64,000 nt of DNA from CAIVAT01 sp964387205 (GTDB lineage: Bacteria > Bacteroidota > Bacteroidia > Bacteroidales > FEN-979). The translations under genes and the position numbers were made by a program. Where the stretch lies: the NCBI GenBank assembly GCA_964387205.1, contig CAYLVY010000004.1:1-64000 (forward strand), read 5' to 3'. Shown one piece after another: positions 53,413-60,438 of this stretch. Under the pieces are notes generated by a model. That model was not told where the DNA came from and ran no database searches. It was given only the letters and a program-made list of their open reading frames with translations. Positions within the stretch are counted from its first letter, which is position 1. Each line of letters starts with the position of its first letter.

Positions 53413-54345
53413 ATGCAAACCATAGAGATCAAATCGGTCAATCTGTCGGAACGCAAAGGGGTGATCAAGCGCCCTGTACCTCAGATCGACCTCACCAGCC
53501 AGGGAATTTCCGGTGATGCCCACGGCGGCCCCTGGAACCGCCAGGTTAGCCTGTTGGGTACCGAAAGTATCAGGAAATTTGAAGCCGAAGCAGGACGTAC
53601 CATCCAATATGGTGAATTTGCAGAAAACCTCACCACCGAAGGGCTTGAACTCTGGAAAACCCGGCCCCTCGATCGCTTTCGCTGTGGTGAAGTGGTTCTG
53701 GAGGTGACCCAGATCGGAAAGCAGTGCCACGGATCCTCCTGCGCCATTTTCAACGAGGTGGGAAATTGCGTCATGCCCAGGGAGGGGATCTTTGCCCGTG
53801 TTGTACATCCCGGAGTAATCAAGGCCGGCGACCGGATGGAATACATTCCCAGGGAAATAGTGGCGCACATCATCACCCTCTCCGACCGCGCTTTCCGGGG
53901 CGAATATGAAGACCTTTCCGGCCCGGCTATCCTGAAACTACTGGAAAAGAAATTTCAGGAGCTGCATCAGCCATTCCATTCCCGCTACTCCCTGATACCC
54001 GACGATCCGGACCAACTGCGGAATTTAATATCCGGTGTAAGGTATGACAACACCGACATTGTGATCACCTCCGGCGGCACAGGGATAGGCCCCCGCGACT
54101 TCACGCCGGATGTGGTGAGACCCATGCTGGATAAAGAGATCCCGGGAATCATGGAGATGGTCAGGATCAAATATGGCAAAGACAAACCCGCAGCCCTGAT
54201 CAGCCGGTCGGTAGCAGGAGTCATGGGACAAACGCTGGTCTTCACACTTCCCGGAAGTGTCAGGGGGTCCGGTGAATACATGAACGAAATTAATGTAATT
54301 TTGATGCACCTGATATACATGCTCCACGGACTGGACATCCACTGA
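53413..54345 (+). CDS. MOSC domain fused to MogA/MoaB-type molybdopterin adenylyltransferase
   Basis: This 310-residue protein has two parts. Residues 1-145 are a MOSC domain with GDAHGGPWNRQVSLL near residue 36, GEFAENLTTEGLEL near residue 67 and the conserved Cys in KQCHGSSCAIF near residue 105. Residues 150-310 are a MogA/MoaB domain with ITLSDRAFRGEYEDLSGP, DIVITSGGTGIGPRDFTPD near residue 215 and a FTLPGSVRGSGEY end. The second part adenylylates molybdopterin before MoeA acts. The MOSC part may handle sulfur or the cofactor itself. It starts 4 bases after moaC and closes the operon. MoaD, MoaE and MoeB are not in the window. Confidence 0.93.
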   Translation: MQTIEIKSVNLSERKGVIKRPVPQIDLTSQGISGDAHGGPWNRQVSLLGTESIRKFEAEAGRTIQYGEFAENLTTEGLELWKTRPLDRFRCGEVVLEVTQIGKQCHGSSCAIFNEVGNCVMPREGIFARVVHPGVIKAGDRMEYIPREIVAHIITLSDRAFRGEYEDLSGPAILKLLEKKFQELHQPFHSRYSLIPDDPDQLRNLISGVRYDNTDIVITSGGTGIGPRDFTPDVVRPMLDKEIPGIMEMVRIKYGKDKPAALISRSVAGVMGQTLVFTLPGSVRGSGEYMNEINVILMHLIYMLHGLDIH

Positions 54346-54397
54346 ACAACCATACCCGTCAATCGCCGGAGCATTCAGGATTTTTAACCATCACGTT

Positions 54398-56020
54398 ATG
54401 AAAAGAGGGTATTTCCCTGCGCTCCTGATTTTGCTGTTGGCATCCCTGCTCCAGGGATGCGTGGTGAAAAATGCGCTCAAGAAAGGGTCATCCTTTGAAA
54501 ATGCCGGAATGTTCCGGGATGCCACCGAGGTCTATTATCATGCCTATAAAAGCAGGCCCGGAAATACCGACCTGAAAATTGCCCTGAAACGTGCCGGGCA
54601 ACTCTTTGCTGATGAACAGGCGGAGAAAATCTCCCGGTCTTATCATCAGAATGATTACCGCAATACCGTTTATACCTGGATGGCTACCAGGGATTTCCTG
54701 GATAAAATGGCCAGGGCCGGGATCGACCTGCAGGCTGATGCCGGAAGCGACCGCTTATACCACGATGCCGTTGAAAAGTACCTGAACCAGCGGTACGAGG
54801 AGGGACAACGGCTCATCGGTGAGCAGAGGTTCGGGGAGGCCGGAAGTGTATTCGCGGAGATCGAAAAAATAGATCCCGCATATAAAGACACCCGGAATTA
54901 TCTGAAGCAGGCGACGCTGGAACCCCTTTACCGGGAAGGGGCGCGGTTGTACGGAGAGGGAAAATTCATGGAAGCCTATGCAAAATGGAGGAGCGTTTTT
55001 GATCGTGACAAGGGCTATAATGATGTGGCTGAAAAAATACAACAAGCTTTATATGAACGTTATAAAGAAGGCACCCTCCACCTGATGAGCGAAAATTTCC
55101 GGGAGGCCGCTTCTGCCTTCGGCGAGGTCTTCAGGGCTGAACCATCTTACCGCGATGTCAGGCAACTGTATTCAGAAGCCCGGAATGAGCCGGTGTACCG
55201 GAAAGGTGATGAATTCCTGAGCATGGGTAAATGCCGCTCGGCCTTTTTTGCCTTTGACGAGGTGGTCAATGATGCCGGATCCTACAAGGAGGCCGTTCAG
55301 AAAAGGGAGAATGCACTGTCGTGCGCCCAGTATCCTGTGGCCATTGCCATTACCGGCCGAAAGGCCTCAGGAATGTCATGGGTCTCGTTTCAACCATTGC
55401 TGACCAACCAGATCCTTCAGCAAAAGAATATTTTTATCAAAGTATTTGATCTCTCCGCACTGGAACCACGCTGGATGTCACAACTATCGTTCATAAACGG
55501 GCAAATGAATCCCGATTTTCTCCGCTACATCGAGGAACGGCATCATATCAAAGCCCTCCTTTACGTTGAATTCCCCGTGATGGAACGACAGGATGGAACA
55601 TTGAAAAGGGAAGAAAAAACCGGATTTGAAAGGACCATATTGAAAAATCAGGCAGGAGAAACCTATACAAACGACACAAAAGTCAAATACCAGGAGTATT
55701 CTCAACGGAACAGCGTGACAGTCAACTGTCAGTTTAAACTCATTGCCACCGCGACAGGGGAAACCCTCCTGAGCGACAGGATCACGGAGAGCCGCTACGA
55801 CGAGATCCGGTACATCACTTATGGCGGTAATACCGATAACCTACATCCCGCCCAGTACCGGAACGGAGTGTATTATATCAGTACCGGCGAATACCGTCAC
55901 CTTCAAAGCCTGCTGAAAGGTCGCCGGACTATACAGACCGGAGAAAAACTTACGGAAGAAGCGTTGAAACCGGTTGCCGGGAACATTGCCCGCGCGGTGG
56001 ACCAATTTAATCCCGAATGA
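54398..56020 (+). CDS. Lipoprotein with TPR-like repeats, function unknown
   Basis: This 540-residue protein has a lipobox LLQGCVVK, with the acylated Cys near residue 21. Residues 30-310 are helical repeats of the TPR type: YEEGQRLIGEQRFGEAGSVFAEI, YREGARLYGEGKFMEAYAKW and YKEGTLHLMSENFREAASAF form a clear series of about 67 residues each. The C-terminal part (about 325-540) is alpha/beta and resembles the nucleotide-free CsgG/LpoB-like domains, but I cannot confirm that. Its stop overlaps the next lipoprotein start by ATGA, so the two act together. Confidence 0.75.
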   Translation: MKRGYFPALLILLLASLLQGCVVKNALKKGSSFENAGMFRDATEVYYHAYKSRPGNTDLKIALKRAGQLFADEQAEKISRSYHQNDYRNTVYTWMATRDFLDKMARAGIDLQADAGSDRLYHDAVEKYLNQRYEEGQRLIGEQRFGEAGSVFAEIEKIDPAYKDTRNYLKQATLEPLYREGARLYGEGKFMEAYAKWRSVFDRDKGYNDVAEKIQQALYERYKEGTLHLMSENFREAASAFGEVFRAEPSYRDVRQLYSEARNEPVYRKGDEFLSMGKCRSAFFAFDEVVNDAGSYKEAVQKRENALSCAQYPVAIAITGRKASGMSWVSFQPLLTNQILQQKNIFIKVFDLSALEPRWMSQLSFINGQMNPDFLRYIEERHHIKALLYVEFPVMERQDGTLKREEKTGFERTILKNQAGETYTNDTKVKYQEYSQRNSVTVNCQFKLIATATGETLLSDRITESRYDEIRYITYGGNTDNLHPAQYRNGVYYISTGEYRHLQSLLKGRRTIQTGEKLTEEALKPVAGNIARAVDQFNPE

Positions 56021-57393
56021 TGAAATACAGCCTGTTGCTACCGGTATTCCTGCTGATATTCTGGTCCTGCGGTGCCGGAAAAGGGGCCCGGCAGTCAAAA
56101 GATACCGCCACTCCGGAATGGATAGGCAAAACACCCGCCGACCCGCAGTACTATCACGGTATCGGTTCGGCTCCCAAAACCGATCGGATGGATTACCGTG
56201 AAAAGGCCCGGCAAAATGCCCTGGCCGATATCGCAGGTAACATATCTGTAACGATTTCAGGTACTTCAGTGTTGTTGCAGGTCGAAAGCGATAACCGCTT
56301 CAGTGATTACTATCGTGAGAGCATCCAATCGACCACACGTAATTTTCTGGAGGGGTATGAGTTGGCCGATAGTTGGGAAACCCGGGAACGTTATTGGGTC
56401 TATTTTCGTTTATCCAAAGCGGAATATGAACGTCTTCGAAAAGCCAGGATCGATGAAGCATTATCTGCATCCGAAGCAAAATACCATCAGGCCGTTGCCG
56501 CTAAAAATCAGGGAAAAACCGAGGAGGCCCTATCCGGTTTGGTATTGGCGCTGGAAGATATCAGGGATTTCCTCGGAGAAGAGTTGCATAGCCATACCTC
56601 CGGCCAGGCTGCCAACTTCGCCGGGATGCTTTACGCCGAATTCACTACCCTTGTACGATCGGTCCGAATCTCCTTTACCGAACCACAACTTGCCTACTCA
56701 TTTGCAAAACAGGGTGAAACCACGCATGTCGATGCCTTCGTATCTTCAGAAACCATCGGGCGGCTGGTCAATATACCCGTAATTGTCGGTTATTCCTGTT
56801 TTCCCGGCCGGAAGGACCAACTGATCTCTGATGCCGGCGGTGTTATCAGGATCCGTCCGGGTACTTTTCCTGCCAATCTGCGAACAGAACAGATTACCGT
56901 CATCACTGATGTACAGCGCCTTGTTAGTGAAACCACCCGTGACCCGGTCATCCGGCGCCTGCTCGGGAGTGTCAAAGCCCCGGAGTACATATTGCCTGTC
57001 AGCATAACCCCGCCTGTCTTCCATCTGGAAATTTCAGGCAATCCTGCCACAGGCCCCTATCACGAAATGATCATCAGGGAACTAACGTCGAAATTATCGG
57101 TTGATGGATATCCGGTGACCAGAGAACGGGATAAAGGGGACTTCACCCTGTCCATCATCCTTTCTCCCGGCCAAAATCAAAACAGCCGGAATAAAACGAC
57201 AGTAGCGCTGACAGCGGAGATATCCCTCACCAATATAACCGGTACCGCCCTTTACAGAAAACAGGCCGGTCCGTTTAACGGATTGGGAAGCTCCGGCGGG
57301 GAAGCCCTTCATGATGCCTGTACCGCACTGACTAGCCATCTGAAAATTACCACCCTTCCATCGATCTACCGGAATTTACAAACGGAACACTGA
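56017..57393 (+). CDS. LPP20-like lipoprotein
   Basis: This 458-residue lipoprotein has a signal ending LIFWSCGAG. Residues 30-160 match the LPP20/LPOB-like fold (PEWIGKTPADPQYYHGIGSA, then REKARQNALADIAGNISVTISG) seen in several envelope proteins. The remainder is beta-rich and ends DACTALTSHLKI. Function is unknown. The gene overlaps the TPR lipoprotein and is followed by a 111-base spacer with a strong promoter for the stressosome-like operon, so it ends the unit. Confidence 0.75.
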   Translation: MMKYSLLLPVFLLIFWSCGAGKGARQSKDTATPEWIGKTPADPQYYHGIGSAPKTDRMDYREKARQNALADIAGNISVTISGTSVLLQVESDNRFSDYYRESIQSTTRNFLEGYELADSWETRERYWVYFRLSKAEYERLRKARIDEALSASEAKYHQAVAAKNQGKTEEALSGLVLALEDIRDFLGEELHSHTSGQAANFAGMLYAEFTTLVRSVRISFTEPQLAYSFAKQGETTHVDAFVSSETIGRLVNIPVIVGYSCFPGRKDQLISDAGGVIRIRPGTFPANLRTEQITVITDVQRLVSETTRDPVIRRLLGSVKAPEYILPVSITPPVFHLEISGNPATGPYHEMIIRELTSKLSVDGYPVTRERDKGDFTLSIILSPGQNQNSRNKTTVALTAEISLTNITGTALYRKQAGPFNGLGSSGGEALHDACTALTSHLKITTLPSIYRNLQTEH

Positions 57394-57435
57394 TCTGTCA
57401 TGGTAAAAAAATTAAACGAACCCGACCGCAGAAAC

Positions 57436-57466
57436 TTTACACATCCACAAAGATTGTGTATGTTTG
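57436..57466 (+). promoter_or_regulatory. Promoter of the stressosome-type operon
   Basis: TTTA at 57436-57439 and TATGTTTG at 57459-57466 are 19 bases apart, close to the Bacteroidota consensus. The first gene starts 38 bases after the -7 box. Confidence 0.65.
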
Positions 57467-57504
57467 TACGGAAAACCAATCATTAAACAAAAAATCATTC
57501 TTTT

Positions 57505-57867
57505 ATGAAACATGAATTTCGGTACGATGAAGAAAACCAGTTGCTGGTGATCGTCCTGATCGAAAACATCCTCTATTCGGACATGGATCCCTTCTTCGGA
57601 AAAATTGACCAGTTGCTCGATGGCAAACCTTACCGCCAGGTACTCTGCGATATTACAAAGCCATCAGGCTTTGAAAACCGGGAAGCCAGGGAGGAGACCA
57701 GCCGTCGGCTGATCAAATCGAACATCTCGGAAATTGCTTTCGTTGGCGCCAATGCGGCAAACCGGATGCTGGCCAAAGTCCTGCTTAAGACAGGGATAAT
57801 AAAAACCAAAGGTGATTTTTTTAAACGGCAGGATGATGCCATCAACTGGTTAAAAAAAAGGAGATAA
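57505..57867 (+). CDS. Small STAS/SpoIIAA-like protein heading the stressosome operon
   Basis: This 120-residue soluble protein has the alternating pattern of a STAS/SpoIIAA-like fold. A first strand pair (FRYDEENQLLVIVLIENI) and a central QVLCDITKP strand near residue 49 are followed by IAFVGANAANRML near residue 76 and a basic end. I do not recognise a named family. It lies 3 bases before the RsbR-like gene and so belongs to the module. No obvious DS/DT phosphorylation motif of the RsbS type is visible. Confidence 0.7.
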   Translation: MKHEFRYDEENQLLVIVLIENILYSDMDPFFGKIDQLLDGKPYRQVLCDITKPSGFENREAREETSRRLIKSNISEIAFVGANAANRMLAKVLLKTGIIKTKGDFFKRQDDAINWLKKRR

Positions 57868-57870
57868 ACT

Positions 57871-58560
57871 ATGAAAGCTAAAGCCGTCATTACCAACGCC
57901 ATGGAGAGGATAGAACACATCGAGGATGTCCTCTCTTCCGTGGCAGCAGGCGACCTGGACCTGCGGATCGAATCCGTTATCGAGGACGATCTCACCGGTG
58001 TGGAACAAGCCATCAACCTGCTGATCGATGACCTGACCCACGAATTGAAGAAAAGCAAGAAGATGAAAGAAGACCTGGAGGATAAACTGCTGAAAATCCA
58101 GGACCAGCAAAAAACCATCCTGCAGCAGCAGGAAGACCTGATGGAACTCTCCAGTCCGGTGACCAAAGTCTGGGACAATATCCTGATCCTGCCGGTCATC
58201 GGGACCCTCGACAGCCAACGCACCCAGATCATGATGGAAAACCTGCTGCACAAAATTGTGGAAACCGGCTGCACCATCTCCATTCTGGATATTACCGGGG
58301 TACCTACGGTCGATACCCAGGTGGCCAACCATCTGCTGAAAACCGTCACCTCCGCCCGTCTGCTCGGGGCCGAATGTATCATCTCGGGAATCAGTCCGGC
58401 GATCGCCCAGACCATTGTCCACCTGGGTATTGATCTCTCTTCCATTCGTACCAAAGCAACGCTGCAGGATGCCATGATCTTTGCCATGAAACAAAATAAA
58501 CTGGCCGAAGAGGCCAAAGCCCTTGGCAACATGGTGCTTCACAACAAATCAGAGGAATGA
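57871..58560 (+). CDS. RsbR-like stressosome protein
   Basis: This 229-residue protein has a HAMP-like segment at about 20-56 (AAGDLDLRIES, then GVEQAINLLIDDL), a coiled coil to about 92 and a STAS domain (about 95-215). The two regulatory threonines of RsbR have likely counterparts: Thr149 in TVDTQVANHL (like Thr171 of B. subtilis) and Thr181 in SPAIAQTIVHLG (like Thr205). The sensor half is not the globin-like domain of B. subtilis RsbR. The start has a good ribosome-binding site (AAGGAGATAAACT). It overlaps the next gene by ATGA. Confidence 0.88.
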   Translation: MKAKAVITNAMERIEHIEDVLSSVAAGDLDLRIESVIEDDLTGVEQAINLLIDDLTHELKKSKKMKEDLEDKLLKIQDQQKTILQQQEDLMELSSPVTKVWDNILILPVIGTLDSQRTQIMMENLLHKIVETGCTISILDITGVPTVDTQVANHLLKTVTSARLLGAECIISGISPAIAQTIVHLGIDLSSIRTKATLQDAMIFAMKQNKLAEEAKALGNMVLHNKSEE

Positions 58561-58952
58561 TCATGAACATCCACGAAAAAAGGATCCCCATCATCAAGAT
58601 ACAGGATTATCTGATCGTATCGATACAGGTTGATATGCATGATAAACTGGCCATTCAGTTGCAGTCACAGATACTGGAAGAGATCGCGAAGACCCGGGCC
58701 AAAGGGGTTTTGATCGATATTTCCGTGCTGGAGATGGTCGATTCCTTTATCGGGCGCATGCTATCCGGTATGGCTTCCATGGCCGCCATCATGGACACCT
58801 CGGTAGTAATTGTCGGAATGCAACCCGCTGTTGCGATCACCCTCGTGGAACTGGGTCTTGAAATGCCCGGGGTAGATACTGCCCTGAACATGGAAAAGGG
58901 GATCGAAATGCTGGAACAGCGAATGAAAACCAGGAACAATGAAATGATATGA
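58557..58952 (+). CDS. RsbS-like stressosome scaffold (STAS)
   Basis: This 131-residue STAS protein has IPIIKIQDYLIVSIQ at the front and ISVLEMVDSFIGRML near residue 56. The Ser63 of that motif corresponds to the phosphorylated Ser59 of B. subtilis RsbS. It would form the stressosome core with the RsbR-like protein and hold the RsbT kinase. It starts at 58557, overlapping the RsbR stop, with an alternative ATG at 58563. Confidence 0.9.
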   Translation: MIMNIHEKRIPIIKIQDYLIVSIQVDMHDKLAIQLQSQILEEIAKTRAKGVLIDISVLEMVDSFIGRMLSGMASMAAIMDTSVVIVGMQPAVAITLVELGLEMPGVDTALNMEKGIEMLEQRMKTRNNEMI

Positions 58953-59389
58953 TGAGTACTGCTACAGATAACCTGGTGGTCGCTCAACCCTTTGAACTCC
59001 TCGGAACCTACCGGATAGATACTGAATATGACATCGTGAACGTTCGCCAGACCATCCGTCAATTTGCCAAAGACCTTGGTATGGGCATTGTCGACCAGAC
59101 ACGGATCACTACCGCAGTCAGCGAATTATTCAGAAATATGTACAACTATGCCGGCGGTGGTGACGTAACCATTGAAAAAGGCGTTGTGGAAAATCACAAA
59201 GCATTGATAGTCACCTGTTCAGACCAGGGGCCCGGCATCCAGGACCTGGAACTGGCCCTTAGTGATGGCTATTCCAGCGGCTCCGGGATGGGATTCGGGC
59301 TGCCCGGCGCCAAGCGACTGGTGGACAGATTTGAGATAGATTCGAAATTAAATGTGGGTACCACCGTCAGGATCATGAAATGGAAATAA
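58949..59389 (+). CDS. RsbT-like switch kinase
   Basis: This 146-residue GHKL-type Ser/Thr kinase has an N box TAVSELFRNMYNYA near residue 56, a G1 box SDQGPGIQD near residue 90 and a G2 region GSGMGFGLPGAKRLVDRFEI near residue 110. It would phosphorylate RsbS and RsbR and then pass a signal onward. It overlaps both neighbours (ATGA at the start, 10 bases at the end). No RsbU or sigma-B is in the window, so the output must differ from B. subtilis. Confidence 0.9.
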   Translation: MMSTATDNLVVAQPFELLGTYRIDTEYDIVNVRQTIRQFAKDLGMGIVDQTRITTAVSELFRNMYNYAGGGDVTIEKGVVENHKALIVTCSDQGPGIQDLELALSDGYSSGSGMGFGLPGAKRLVDRFEIDSKLNVGTTVRIMKWK

Positions 59390-60438
59390 GCCGCCGGCAT
59401 ATCCTCCGACTGGAGATCAGCCATGAATCGGACATTGGGATCTGCCGTCGAAAAGCGGTGGCCAATGCTTCGGCGATGGGGTTCGACGAAGTAAAGACCG
59501 GAGAGATCGCCATCATGGTTACCGAATTGGTTTCCAATGTGGTTAAACACGCCGGAGGAAAGGGGGCGTTGTTTCTGGCGGAACTGACATTCGACTCCGG
59601 TTCGCGGGCCATGGAATGCTGGTGCTGCGATTTCGGCAACGGCATTGATAATCCGGATGTGGCAATCCGGGATGGTTTTACGGGGAAAGGATCACTGGGG
59701 ATCGGGCTGGGCTCCATCCGACGCCTGTCGGATGAGATGGAGCTAAACCCTGAAATCCTTCCCGCGCTCCGGGAAAAAATTACCGGCGACACAGTTTTTT
59801 CACATTGTATCCGCACAGTAAAATTCCTGCCTGCCCGCCCGTGGATCGGAACCAATCCCGCCTTGGAGGCCGGGGTCGCGTCGAGGTCCAAACCAGGAGA
59901 AGTGCGCAATGGTGACAGTTATCTTGTCCACCATTTTAACCCTGGCCGCACCATTGCCGCCGTGATCGACGGGCTCGGACACGGACAGGAGGCCTACCAT
60001 GCGGCACAACTCGCGCACGACCAGATCCTGATGAAACCGGATATTCCCCTCAACGCCCTGATGCAACACATCCATAAATCACTACAGTCAACACGCGGCG
60101 CCACCATCGGGATTGTTCATATCAATACAACGACCGGAATCCTTGAATTTTCGGGCATCGGAAATATCGAAGGCTTCATTCTCTCTCCAAAAGGCAGGTC
60201 CAATTTTTTGTCATACGGAGGGATCATGGGCCATAACATGCGGACACCGAGAGTTTTTAGTTACGAATTCTGTGCGGGAGATTCCGTGTGCCTTCTTTCC
60301 GATGGTATCACCTCCCGGTGGAAATATGAAGATATCCCCTGGCAGGATGCGCCGCAACAAACCGCTGATCATATCCTACTACATTTTTCAAGACCCAATG
60401 ACGACGCAACCGTTCTTATCCTCCGCCACCTTGCATGA
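59380..60438 (+). CDS. RsbT-like ATPase fused to an RsbX-like PP2C phosphatase
   Basis: This 352-residue protein has two domains. Residues 1-150 are a GHKL ATPase: IMVTELVSNVVKHAGG near residue 45, CDFGNGIDNPD, then GKGSLGIGLGSIRRL near residue 105. Residues 165-352 are a PP2C/SpoIIE phosphatase: VIDGLGHGQEAYHAAQLA near residue 200, then SGIGNIEGFILS, LLSDGITSRW near residue 305 and NDDATVLILRHL at the end. The phosphatase could reset stressosome phosphorylation as RsbX does. It overlaps RsbT by 10 bases and the kinase gene by 41. Confidence 0.88.
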   Translation: MEISRRHILRLEISHESDIGICRRKAVANASAMGFDEVKTGEIAIMVTELVSNVVKHAGGKGALFLAELTFDSGSRAMECWCCDFGNGIDNPDVAIRDGFTGKGSLGIGLGSIRRLSDEMELNPEILPALREKITGDTVFSHCIRTVKFLPARPWIGTNPALEAGVASRSKPGEVRNGDSYLVHHFNPGRTIAAVIDGLGHGQEAYHAAQLAHDQILMKPDIPLNALMQHIHKSLQSTRGATIGIVHINTTTGILEFSGIGNIEGFILSPKGRSNFLSYGGIMGHNMRTPRVFSYEFCAGDSVCLLSDGITSRWKYEDIPWQDAPQQTADHILLHFSRPNDDATVLILRHLA

